Below, piece by piece: positions 10,908 through 24,200 of a DNA stretch of 64,000 bases (positions are counted from its first letter, which is position 1; every line of letters starts with the position of its first letter). The position numbers and the translations under genes are program-made. Below the pieces are notes generated by a model. It did no database searches. It was not told where the DNA came from and saw only the letters and a program-made list of their open reading frames with translations. Source of the stretch: Adineta steineri (taxonomy: Eukaryota > Rotifera > Eurotatoria > Adinetida > Adinetidae); the NCBI GenBank assembly GCA_905250115.1, contig CAJNOI010000039.1:401488-465487 (forward strand). The letters run 5' to 3'.

Positions 10908-13900
10908 ATGCCCTATGGAGATGGTATTTTGGAATCACCGGCTGATCGATATGGTAAAACAACATTATGTATGCGTAATGCCAAACGTGTATTTAAATGT
11001 GCAGCATATATGGTATATTTTGTTGGTGTTTTGGTTTTTGCTGTCGCAAGTAAAGGTTCATTTCTTCTTATGACACAAAGTTTAGGAAATCGATTACAAG
11101 TTTGTATTTTATATTTTTCATAATATTTATAAATAAATATTTTGTTGTTTTTTTACGATTAGGAAAAACAATATGCAAGTCGTTGGTCATTAATGTTAGT
11201 TGCTACAATCTGTGTACCATATGTATTTCTTTTTCTTGAAGCACTTGCTAAAAGTCTTTTTCGTAATCGACGTGGACCAGTTTTTACGGATTTAATAACA
11301 GTAATTAAATAAATAAGCATATATTTCAATAATAATTTTTATTGTCTTATTTAGATATTTCTTCTTGAGAGTATTCATACATTTGGTGTTTGTCTACTCG
11401 TATTTCGTGTTTTGCCAAGTTGTGATGTTATACGTGGTCTTTTATTAATGAATGCTGTTTGTACAATACCAGCATTTTGTAAATTAACATTATCAAAAAG
11501 TAATTCAAGGCCAATGTTACGTTTTTTAACATTATTTATTGATTTGGCTGCATTTGTTGCACAATGTTCAGTTTATTTTGTTGTAACAAGTACACAATAT
11601 ACAGCATTTTTAACAAAACCATTGGTAACAACAACAACACCAGCAACATCTATGGATGAACCATCATCATTTGATTCACTTGATTCAATAAATACAGCAC
11701 TAAGTAATTCAATAAAAAGTTCAACAGATACACTTGAACAAGTACGATTACGTTTTGGTTGGGAAGCACCAATTGCTTTATTTTGTGTATCAATTGTTTG
11801 GTGGGAAAATTATGTTGATAGAGATATTAAATTAGGAAAATTAAATATTCCATTAGGAACATATAAAAGACATTTACAATCTGTACGATCAAAAGCAAAT
11901 ATTGGTGCATCAATATGGAAAATAGCTCTTACAGTTGCATTTAGTTTTCTTTTATTACCAAGAGAACATTTCGATAATGTTTTTGTATCGTTTGTTAACA
12001 ATCCAACAGGAAATATACCGATTGAATCATCGATACATTCAGGATCGGATTTGAATAATTTTGAAGGCGGATCAAATCAATATGATATGAATAATAATGA
12101 TTTACCTGTACGACATAAACGTCAAATGCCATTTCCTGGTGATGATAATAATACAATTATGGGTAAAATAGGTAATTCTGATCAGATGTCTTTATTTCCA
12201 GGTGGAGATGATGATCCAGGAGCAGCTGATCCATTTAATTATCAACCTGATAGGGTAAAGAAAGAACTAAATTGATTATATGAAACCTAATGTTTTATTA
12301 TTTCTATAGGAAAAAACTATTGATGATTATTGGCATTCAATTGGACCCTTTGTTCCAATGATCATCCATTTTTTTTCTACAGGTCTTTGTTATTATTTTT
12401 CAAAATCAGCTTGTAAAATGCAAATGCAACGTATGGCATTTGCTGTACCATTAACATTAGCAACACCTGTTACATTAGCAATTATGATTGCTTTATGCCA
12501 ATGGAAAACTGATCAAATTGTTTTCATACGTGAAATAATGTATTGGGAATGTAGTGAAAATTTTGCTACACCACGAATAACATGGCATATTATTATTGGT
12601 TTAAGTCTTTGGTATTTATCACAATTATGGATAACATCACATATATGGTTTCCAGAAAATAAACGTTTAGCGACAACAGAAACGTAAAGATAAAAGAAAA
12701 AACATATGATTTATTATTTTTTTGATTTGATTAAATAGATTATTTGTTCTTCCTCAATATGATAGTTCACTAATTGAACAATCATTATTAATGAATCGAC
12801 GTCGTAATGAACCTGAACATCAAAAAAATAAATTAGAAGAACATTTTGAAGATTTAGATATTATTGATGGAATGGCTGCATTTTGTAAGTGATATTTATT
12901 TTGACATCATAGATAACATATGTCATAAGGTTATTGTGTGATAGAAAGTTATTTACACATAATCTTCTTTACGTGTATGTGACCATCTAATTGTCGAAGG
13001 AGAAGAAAAAAAGAAAATGATGACGGACCTTTTTTTTTTTGATTGTATGTCTGGACAAACATTAGAACTGTGATGAGAAAATAGTAGATGTCAAATTATA
13101 TACATAGATTAAATTTATTTCTTTTTTTCCTCTCAATAATATAGCTGAAGATGAAAAATTAGAAAATAATACAAAAATTTATCTATGTGGAACTTTATGG
13201 CATGAAACAATTAGTGAAATGATTCTTATGTTAAAATCAATTATGAGGTAAAATCTTTTTTAATTGAAATACAAAATGTAAATATTTGATTTATTTATTA
13301 GAATGGATATTGATCAAAGTGCAAGAAGACAAGCAAGAGACGAATTTCAAGTTATTGATCCTGATTATTACGATATGGAAGGTATGCCTATTCTCTTTCT
13401 CGTAGAGAAGAGTCCAGTAAACATAAATTGCTTGCTTGTGTGTCCTCAGGGTCAAAAAAACATCGAAAATCAATTTTCCTGAAAAGACATTCGTTGAGGT
13501 ATTTCAATGCGGAGACATCGAATCTGAGATCTGGTGAGGGAGAAGTGAAGAGGCGAAAGGTCAAAAAAACATCGAAGACCAATTTTTCACGATTTTTGAT
13601 TATTTTTCTAGTAAATGTGAAGAGGATACATTTTTACGAGAAAGAACTAAGCGAGTCCTTGGATAAGCGTTACTTATTGATTTAAATAATAGATTACTTT
13701 TTATTTCATTTTTCCAAATAGCTCATGTTTTCTTTGATGATGCATTTTATCATGATGAAAATCAACAGCGTACATTAAATATGTTTGTTAAAGATTTTTT
13801 TGAAGCGATTAACAAAGCTGCTGGGTAAATAGATAATTTCTTTTTTTTTCGTATAAATAATTTAATCTATTTAGAATTGTACATGATGTTGAAGGTATGA

Positions 13901-16900
13901 AATTAGCACCACCACAAAAAACAGCAACACCCTATGGTGGTCGTCTATCATGGCGATTACCAGGTGGAAATTTACTTGTTGTTCATCTGAAAGATAAAGT
14001 TAAAGTTAGCAAGAAAAAACGATGGAGTATGGTAAGTTTTGAATAATAATATTATTGTTTTATAAGAAAAATATAATAAAAAATTAAGGTTATGTATATG
14101 TATTATTTACTTGGTTATCGTATTCTTGGGCAATGTGAACAACGTATGAAATCATTAATGAAATTAATTGAAGATTCACCGGATAAAAGAAATTATCGTC
14201 GACATTTTGATCAAAATGAAGATTTACATGTTTATTATAAAGATATTCTTGGGCCACGTTTGCTACTTGAAGTATAATTTTAAAAAATCAAAAAAAATAG
14301 TCATAATTTGTTTTATTATTTAATAGGCGGAAAATACATTTATTTTATCAGTTGATGGTGATGTTGATTTTGGTCCAGATGCAGTTCGAATGTTAACTGA
14401 TCGAATGAAAAAAGATAAAAGAGTTGGAGCAGTTAGTAGTCGAATTCATCCGATTGGAAGTGGTCCATTAATATGGTATCAGGTAATTTAATTTCGATCT
14501 TATGTATAAAAAATATTATATTTTCTTTTGTCTAGAAAATGGAATATGCTATGTGTTATTGGTTACAAAAAACAACTGAACATAGTCTTGGTTGTGTTTT
14601 ATGTGCTCCAGGTTGTTTTGCTTTATATCGTGCATCAGCATTAATGGATGATAATGTTATGAAAGTATTTTCATCACGATGTGAAACACCACAAGATTAT
14701 CTTCTACGAGATTTAGGTGAAGATCGTTTTTTAAGTAAATTATTAATTGAACAAGGTTATCGAATTGAATATTGTGCTGCAGCAGATGCTTATACTCATG
14801 CACCAGAAACATTTACAGATTTTTTTAATCAACGTCGTCGATGGATACCATCAACACTTGGTGTAACTGTATCAATACTTAAAAATTATCGTCGAACAAT
14901 TCGTATTAATGAAAGTGTCTCATTTTTAGCTATACTTTATCATGTTTTTTATCTTGGATTATATATATTAAGTCCTGCAACAATAACAATTGCAATAGCT
15001 GATGCATTTAATGCAACAACTGATATTGATGTTTGGGCTGCATATACACTTGCTTGTTTTCCTGCTGTTGCATTTCTAATGATATGTTATCATGATATAG
15101 CCGAAGAAAAAAAAATTATTTGTGCAGCTATATTTGGAACTTATTATGCAATTGTTATGATGATTGTTGTTGTTGGAACTATTGTAAGAATTGTAGACGG
15201 GTCATGGAAAACAACGGCAGTATTTTTTCTGCTTTTCATGGGAATTATATTCTTTTTTACGGCTCTTTGTCATCCATATGAATTAAGTATGTATAATACG
15301 ATAAATATCTAGGTCAAGTTAAGTGTGCACCAAATTTGGAGTTTACGGATATCTAAGTTTTCGCAATAAAACTCTCCCTGAAAACTGTAATCATCTGTTT
15401 TTAATTGCTCTAATAGATACTGCGGACTGTATTGAGTCGACTGGTGATATTTAAGGAAAAAAAGCACATATTTACAAACTACAATTTGTCGAAAAACTTG
15501 AGACTCGTAAAGATTTGCTACGAAAACGTCGAAAGGAGAAAATGTTGAAAATGCTTAGATCTCGTCATTGATCAGTATCGTTGTTTGTTCTAATTATTCT
15601 TCTCGTATTTTCTTTCATCTTCTTCTGAAATCGTTTTGTCGATTAGATATCGTGTGCGTATGGGTATTTATCTTCTCTTGACCTACACCCACACCCACAC
15701 TTTAGCATACATACCCTCGTAAACAACAAATTTAGAGCTCACTTAACTTAACCGATAAATATTTATAATTTACTTTTTTTTTGTTGCTGACAATTTCAAA
15801 CATCATATAATTTCTTTTTTTAGACTGTGTTCAACCATGTTTATTATTTTTTCTTTGTATTCCAACATCGTATGTCTTACTTGTTATATATGCATTAACA
15901 AATTTAAATGCAAATGCTTGGGGTACACGTGAAGATATATTTATACCAAATCGTAAGAAAAAACAAAAATTTAAAAGTCAAACTGAATGTTTACAATTTC
16001 TTGAACAACAATTTGCTAATGCAAAAAATTCCAATGAACTTTTAGCTGTTGTAGAAAATTTAATTGATGAATGTTATTCACAACGTACAGAATCAAGTGA
16101 TCAATTATTAGCACAAATAACAGCTGTACTTAATCGTATAAATATGTTTGATGATCTTGATAAACGTTTAAATAAAGGTTTAGATTTACATGGCCTTGGT
16201 TTAGAAGAACTTGTTGAAGAACAAGAAAAATATCAAAATCAAAATATTGATCTTGAACAAAAAACGAATGAACAATTATTAAATAAATATGATGATCGTA
16301 TAAATCCATATTGGTTTGATCATCAATTAGTTAAATATGCTGATATAAAATATTTAAATGAAAATGAACATAATTTTTGGAGACGTTTAATACAAAAATA
16401 TTTAAAACCCATACATATGGATGCATTAGAAAAACAAAAACTTCAATTAGGTTTAAATGATTTACGTGATCAAGGTGTTTTCGGATTTTTTATGCTTGAT
16501 GCATTATGGATCGCATTTGTTTTTTCTGTTTTACTTGCACAAAATCGTTTAAAAGATATGTTATTTATTCCTGTACCTATACCAAGTTCATATAATGATC
16601 ATGCTATGATTGAACCATTAGGTGTTATGTTAATATTTTGTTTTGGTATAATATGTTTAATACAATTTATAGCTATGCTTTGTCATCGATATAATACATT
16701 TCAACATATATTAGCATCAACAAAACTTCGTTCAAGTAAATTTGAAGGTGTTAGAATTGAAGATATTATGGATATTGTTAAAATGCTTCAGCAAATTAAG
16801 GTAAGAAAAAACAAGAAAATCGATTGCAAATTTTAAGAATATTTTATTTAGCCAATTGATGAAGAAAATGAACCATTGCCAGATTATAGTGATGATGAAA

Positions 16901-18032
16901 TAGAAAAAAATGGTAATCCTCATAATGGAATGAGAGGTGATGATGATGAACGATCACAAGCTGGATCGGGTGGTGATGATGATGTTTTTGTTCAAGCAGC
17001 AGCTCTTGCTGGTGAATTAAATAACAATGTAGCTGTCGGAAAATATCAAGTTGTTGATGAAGGTGGACCCGTTGGTGTAAGAAATAGTATTTAAAATATC
17101 TAAATATGAGTTTTCTAGAAAAAAACAGTCCATTAGGTTTGAGATAGTAGGGTCTTTTTTTGGTTATAAACTTGATTGGAGAATAATCATTTTTTTGTTC
17201 CTATGAATAAACAGTCATTGAACTTTAGTAGCTAAGATAAATAGCTCATTATATACTAAGAGTCCTTCAAATAATCAAGATGCTACATATAATTATATAA
17301 ACATATAATAACATTGATTGAAACATTGTCTATGTGTATATTACAATTCTTCTGTTGACATTACTAAGTATGTTTGAATATTGGATCTGTCAAATGTAGC
17401 AGCCATAGGAAAGAAACAAAATGTATCCACTCGAATCTATACAATCGATATATTATTATTTGTTTTCTAGCGAAAAGCTCGTCATCGAATAAGTCGACGT
17501 AATCATGGTAAAACATCTGATGATCGTCATCATCGTAAGGGCCTTGATAATCCATCATATCAACATGATGAATCTCAACATGGAATTGAACGTATAACAT
17601 CACCGAAACGTAATCGTAAAACAAGATCAAGTATTTAATTCGATTTTCTCCTATTCAAATTATTCATGTATTCTATTTTTAGGTGCAAGTCCATCAAAAA
17701 AACCTCGTCATATTAAAACTCGTACAAATAGTGAACTTCGACATTTAAATTCTCATATACGTTCACCACAACAACAAGACATGTCAATATTAACAACTAC
17801 TCAAGGTGGTGCGTCTGCTATTCATCCATTATCTTCACGTCATCCACCTCGTACACATATTAAAAAAAATTTAGAGAAGGAAAATTCTCTTGATCATATT
17901 TTTCGACGTCGTATGAACGAATTAAAAGCAAAAAGCTCTGCTGATCTTGATATGAAATTATTTGATAAAAAGAAAATGAGTAAAGTTCTTTTCAATATGC
18001 ATGGTGTTCCTGTTGGACCAAATGTTTTATAA
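10908..18032 (+). CDS. CHS: chitin synthase
   Basis: Sixteen exons: 10908-11099, 11163-11300, 11355-12254, 12310-12683, 12739-12884, 13145-13247, 13302-13381, 13722-13824, 13875-14031, 14089-14271, 14327-14482, 14536-15286, 15824-16800, 16852-17076, 17471-17630, 17683-18032; 1,664 residues, phases closed. This is a family 2 glycosyltransferase that polymerises UDP-GlcNAc into chitin at the plasma membrane. N-terminal multipass region (exons 1-4) includes WEAPIALFCVSIVWWENYVD, typical of animal chitin synthases. The catalytic core runs through exons 9-12: SVDGDVDFGPDA (substrate Asp), GSGPLIWYQK, DLGEDR (catalytic Asp) and NQRRRWIPSTLG (QRRRW product-binding motif). After a second multipass block, NAWGTRE in exon 13 matches the conserved WGTRE element, followed by a helical segment and further membrane helices. 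The last three exons encode a basic, His/Ser-rich cytoplasmic tail of low complexity. In a rotifer it could supply chitin for the jaws or eggshell (inference). Intron 12 carries a MITE-like insertion. Confidence 0.96.
13450..13587 (+). repeat. direct repeat pair inside chitin synthase intron 7
   Basis: A 27-29 base unit beginning GGTCAAAAAAACATCGAA occurs at about 13450 and again at about 13559, 109 bases apart, with two or three mismatches. It lies in a 340-bp intron (13382-13721) that is five times longer than its neighbours, which suggests the extra length came from insertion or duplication. No coding role is visible. Confidence 0.6.
15299..15762 (+). mobile_element. MITE-like insertion in chitin synthase intron 12
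   Basis: Near-terminal inverted repeats: GGTCAAGTTAAGTG plus a matching AAATTTGG at 15312-15338, against the reverse complement of AAATTTAGAGCTCACTTAAC at about 15728-15752 (GGTTAAGTTAAGTG in the same orientation). The insertion is bounded by the identical 10-mer CGATAAATAT at 15299-15308 and 15753-15762, which looks like a target-site duplication except that three bases (CTA) separate the left copy from the left arm. The interior (about 440 bp) has no transposase open frame, so the element would be non-autonomous. The host intron is 537 bp against a usual 50-70. Superfamily not assigned. Confidence 0.6.
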
Positions 18033-21000
18033 AAGAAAGAAAGAAAAAGGGACACACACACAAACAATTTGTTCGCTATCATCTTTTCTCTATTTAATTG
18101 ATCGCGTGTGAATGTGTCACATTGAATCAATGCATGTTCAGTACACATCGTCAAGGTTCGTGTGATCATATGACAATTGAACATTGACTCTTTTGTGAAC
18201 GCACGAACGATAGTTTTTTTGTTTTGTTCTAAATGATGATTTTGCGCGCACGTACATATGTATATATAATTTTAATTTGTTTTGAATGAGAGAAGACGAC
18301 CCGTTTTAATAAATAAAATATATCATTGATCAATCTATCATAAAAATATAGAAAAGAAAAATTCCTTTTTCTAATTATTCGCTTGATTGACATAATTAGT
18401 TTGATCATCATTCGGAATCTTTTGTGAGTTTTAATCCGATGACTAGGCCAATTCCAGCACCTGTCCATTCAACAAAAAGAAAGAAAGCCGATTGTGTCTA
18501 TTCAGTCAGCGCTAAGCTTTCAACTATTGTTAATCTTCTTTGTAGATATATACTGAATATTACAATACAACCAAAATAATGTTTAAACAGTGAAAAATAT
18601 GTATTCAAGCTTGTATATAATGCTCGAAGCACTACACTAAAATTCATCTGGGTCATTTCAATAAGTAAAATTGTTTGATACCAATACGGATCACCTATTT
18701 ATAAATAAGAGATGCACTCAACATTCGAACATATGCTTAATCTTTAAAGAAGACGAACACCTCCCTTAAGGCGCCGATATTAATAATGATGTCATGTCTG
18801 TTTGCTATTGTCGTCTACGTTAATCATGTTCAACATTTATTCATTCATTCAATTATTTCTTTAGTTTATATGATGTACTACTTGAAAATAGGCCGACTAT
18901 TAAACAATATTTTAAGTTGTTATTGTTGTTATTTTTTTGTTTTTATACTCTCATATTAGTTCCAAACATTTGAAGTTGGAATACTTGAACATATTTGTAT
19001 ATGTATATGTCACATCTTATTCACTTGGTTGATTCTAATAAAAAAATTGAAAGAAAGGAACGAATTAAATTGTACATTAGACCCGCATGCATACCTTAAT
19101 TTGTTCACATCGTTATGCTGCCGTCAAATGGGAGAGAAATTCCCTATGACATTTATTTCAATAAGTAAAAGAGACAGAAGAATAAATGTGTCTAAGAGAG
19201 AGAGAGAAAGAGAATATCTATTATCGTCATTCAATTGAAAGTGATCCAAGAGTTCAGGTATGTTATAATTAACCTTTATTGAACATGCTAAAAAGAATTT
19301 GTTTCATTTGAACTACTAAGAACATATATTAAATTAAATTTATTCAATTTTACTAAGGTTTCATTTATTGAACTTCATTCCAAATATATATTTTTTTTCT
19401 TAAAAGATCAACTAATATTGTCTTTGAAATGATTTGTAAGATTTCTTTTCTGTCATCATTCAAAATTAATTTAATATCACTATGGTTTCATTGAGTCGTG
19501 CTTATCCATACATATGATCTTTTTCTACTTGTAAAAAAAAGAGATTTATATGTATAAGATGTTGACATACATATAGAATTTAATCATTTTCAATTCAATC
19601 ACAATGTGACTTTCACTTGTCTGTTAGTCTTGATTGAACAGAATTATTTAGATGAATATATATATATATACCGACATCACAGAACTTCTACTCCTATTTC
19701 TTATTCATGATATTGAAAATTCATAAATGTGTAAAAAAAAACAGATTGAATTCGAACTCACGTTCGTCAAACAATACACCTTCTTTGGGTTTTTTTGTCA
19801 TTCATTCATTCATTCATATTCTTAGAAAGTCGCTAATAATTGTTCATAATCAAAAGAGCTCACTTTCTTTTATGCAGTCAATTGATTCTTTCCGTCTTGA
19901 ATATAAAACAAGAGAGAGAGAGAGAAAATGAACAGTAGGGTGCTCTATTTTTTCTCACTTTATATATGTACGATTCAATCAACTGTACATGAAGTTCATT
20001 GTCAAAAGAATACTTATAAGTCTTTTAATTTTCTTGTAAAGGATGAAAAATGACTTCCGTTTATCACATTGAAAACAATAGAAAATGAGAAAAGAAAGGC
20101 AGAAAAAAGAAACATAATAATCGACATATGATTAGTATGTTGGCCTTCTTACGTCAAGATGCTTGAAGGCATCTTCTGTTAAAACAATTGTATGTGTGTG
20201 TGTTTGAACATATACACACATAACATATTATCTATCGGATGTCTTGCAGCCATGTCCTTCCACTATTGTCTATCTCTTATCGGCTTCAGTCGGCACCATT
20301 CGAAGTAAGACTGATGAATTCTTGAAGGTGTGAATGAATGCTGTGTCTAAAATAACAATTATCTATTTTACTTGATGTTGTCTATGAAATGTATGAGATG
20401 ATGTTGGCGGCATTGATATATATGAAATTTGAAGACATTCACTATACGTATTACATTCTTTTTACATCATTAGACATTTTTTTCTTTTTCTTCTTCTTTT
20501 AAATTGAAATGTAATACCATTTAGCTAGAGAAAAAAATTGAATTTGTGCGTGTTTAACATTGTGTAATAGTATCGTTATTATTCTAGATTTTCCTTTCCT
20601 AATGAGAAGATGACCATTATCCTAAGATTGACTGAATCAGACTACCGGTAATTAACAACAACGTGCGTGTAGAGTAAAAAGAGGGAAATCACGTCTGACA
20701 TTGTATATATGTATATGTATATATGTATATATATATGTGTGTGTATGTTCTGTTAAAACAATCACCGTTCATAGGACATAAATCATTATTGAAACAGAAG
20801 ACGATGAGAGATGAAGATAGCCATTTTGGTCACGTACAAAACGTGCGACTCATTTATTTCAATGAACTTCAATTTAGTTTTCTTTTTTTCTTTTATACTG
20901 TTAGTGGAACAAATGGACAATCGCGTTTTTTCTTTCTTTCTTTCTTCTTTCCTTGTCGTCTCCTCTATGAGAATGACACTAAAGGTATATCCTCTTCTTT

Positions 21001-21282
21001 TCTTCTCGTCTCTTATTCTTTCTTTCTTTTTTTCTCTCGTTTTTCTCTTCTCTACTCTTAATGGTCATCATTGGTAGATGTCCGACATAGAGAGAGAGAG
21101 GAAAAGGTTCCGTGTAAAAACATTTGCTAACTGTATACACATACATATACATTGAAAGAGAAAGTATCTGTACACATACACATGTATTGTCCACATTGAG
21201 TAAAATCCAAATGACATTAACAACAACAACTATTTTAAACTTATTTTCATTCTATTGATATCTTTTTTTTCTATTATTACAG
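18033..21282. other. long intergenic region
   Basis: About 3.2 kb of AT-rich DNA with no supported exon. It contains the chitin synthase 3' UTR (AAATAAAATA near 18309-18318 could be a polyadenylation signal), AG and CT dinucleotide stretches (19196-19211, 19910-19926, 20930-21060) and a TATATG-rich microsatellite near 20703-20742. It ends with the acceptor TATTACAG at 21275-21282 ahead of the Ig-receptor start codon. Regulatory content is likely but cannot be pinpointed. Confidence 0.45.
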
Positions 21283-24200
21283 ATGTATTTCTTGTTATTC
21301 ATTTTTTTCAATATTCAACTACGATTAATTCAAACAGCAAGTCCGACACAAATAATAAAAGTACGTGAAAATGTGAATGTTACAATGACATGTCATCTTA
21401 ATATAAAACAAAATTTTGAAATAAAAAATCCATCATTCTCTATGCCATCGTTAACATCATTTAATAAAATATTTGATAATAATTTTTCGGGTAATATTAT
21501 ACTTTGGTATAAAGATGATACACAAGTTATCGGTGTTAATTCTATATCAAATGATCCACAAAAATATCTTATTTATCAAGAAAATTTTTATACATATCAA
21601 TTAATAATCATTAATGTCCAATTAGAATCCTCCGGATTATATAAATGTCAAAATTTTACAGCAAAAGAAGAAAATCTTTTTCAACTTAATGTTATGGGTA
21701 TGTATTTAGCCAAAGTTATATGATATAGTTTGACGAAGTAGACAACGAGTGTTTAGTATCTAAGATTAATCTTTTTGACTCGATACGTATGTGTCTGTTA
21801 TTATTAGAATATGTCAAGCAAACTGTTAGCAGTAGAGCCGATATGTTAATACTTGCATCATAACTGACAACATCCAAATATCGAGATAGCAGCGTGAACA
21901 CGATAGGAAGAGAGGGGAAAAAAAGAAAAGACTACTGTTTTCACGCCTCTATTATAACATATACATCAAGCAGCTGTGCTAAGTTCCGGAAAATCAATCT
22001 TTTCTTTACTATCAATGATAGACAAATCGCGGGGAACCCTTTTCCTCAGCTTGAAATATACGTTGACATTTTTTTTGACTCTGTAATTATTCTGATGGAT
22101 GATGTAAGAAACTAAAATAAAAAGAGAGAAGGAAAATGATGAGATACCAGTTGTAAAGATGAACGACTCGTGCGTGAATGAAGAATCTAATTACGAACTA
22201 TTATTTCATCCGCACGACAGGGTCCCATTTTGTTTTACAGTCAAAGTTCATGTTCCTTGAACTGCATGCATACTATACTACTATTCAAGAGTCAATCGAG
22301 AGATCAAGGCAAGCATCTGCTTCTGACTGGTACCAACGAATAAGGATGTCAATGAAGTTAATCATCAATCATTTTTCCATTGAGAACAAAACTCGTTAAT
22401 TTAGTGAGCATCTATATATATATACGTATACATGTTTAATAGTAGATGATTCCTTACTATCATAGAAAAGGTTATATGAAACAAAAAAAACTATTCTCTA
22501 TGGAAAAACAAGAACAGTCGTACAATCAATTATGATAGACACAAACCGTGTCTGTTCAATGTACAATAAATGAAAGATGAATAGAGAATAATCAACGTTT
22601 TGTTTGTTTCTTTCTTCTGTAAATCAGATAACTAACTATAGATGAATTTATCGTATATCAGATTTAGGTTTTTTGTGTTTCCACTAATTGATGTGAAAAT
22701 GTCTAAATTTGACAAATAAATAAGGAACAATTAGTCTTTATCGTCTCATTCTCTATTATTTATCTGTCATCCGACAGGAAGATGAACATTCATTAGTTTA
22801 CTCTCGAAACAATAGAAAGGAGAAAGAAAAAAAAGAATACACCTTGAAATAATTACAGACGATTGAACAGGACGTGTTTCACACGTTGGATAGCCGCTTT
22901 AACCTACGGGCATTTAACACAAGATATGTCACACCCCCGCCTTCAATATAGACAATGTGTATATGTACATGAAAATATTTGTCAATCCCTAACGAATATG
23001 CGAGTAAGAGGAGGTGTTGTCTATGTAGACAATCTATTGACACCAATATGACTAAAGTAATCGGATGGACATGTGAAAACAAAACAAACATTAAATCTTT
23101 TGATTTTTTTTCCTAGTTCCACCATCTCGTCTTCGTATAAATCCATCACCACAATTTCCTGTACCTGATGGTGCATCAGTTCAAATCAATTGTACAAGTG
23201 AACGTGCTTATCCCGTACCAACATTTGAATGGTATAAAAATGATCAATTAATTCAACGGTATGGCATAGATATATATTATTCTTTCTTTATTCTTAAATG
23301 AAAATGTTATTATTTTTGTTAGTTCAATCGGTATTAGTAATAACAATCAAACAAGTTCAGCAAGCTTTTCAAGTTCATCCATTTTAACACTTTTACTTAC
23401 ACCTGCTGATCATGATCAAATACTTCGTTGTCAAGTAACAAATGAAGCGAGTATTCATGATACAAATGTTGAACTTAAACTTGATGTTTTATGTGAGTAA
23501 TATACCTACACGACATTTATTAAAAGCTACTTGACCATTTTTTGTTTGATCATCCGACTGACACCTTTTCGTGTTATTTCTTACATTCTTTCTCTTCTCT
23601 CTATAGTTAAACCCATTATCAATATATCATGGAATCAAAAAGAATTGCCAACAATTCTAACAGTAATTGAAAATACATTTGAAACAATTCATTGTGTAAT
23701 ATCAGCCAATCCATCTGCAATCGCAAATATTGAATGGTTAAAAAATGATCAATTAATCAAAGGTAAGAGAAGAGAAACGAATTCATGCGAAACAATAATC
23801 ACACACGTCCTACATCTGCTCATATATTAGATACATTAGAATTTCCTTTTTCTCTTTCTTTTTTTTGTTGCCACTTTCTTAAATTAAATTTGGCTACGTG
23901 TCAATGAAATCAATTCAATTATGAAAATTTTCTAGGAGAAAATCAAGAGCAATTACGAATAAATTTCACAAGATTAGCAGATATACAAAATTTAACATGT
24001 AGATCAAGAAATACAATTGGACAATCGGAAGCAACGGTCAATGTTGATATTCTTTGTAACTAATTTGATTATATTCAAAGCAATATTTCTATACATATGT
24101 ATTTTTTGAATAATTAGATAAACCGAAATTATCAATGATTGATCAATTAACATTAAATCAAGGTGAAAAACTAATTTTGAAATGTTCGATTGATTCAAAT

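Noticed and set aside
18411..18475. Minus-strand stretch reading GAGIGLVIGLKLTKDSE before a stop, like the end of a membrane protein
   Set aside because: An AG acceptor precedes it but no upstream exon joins in frame and the stretch is too short to support a gene.
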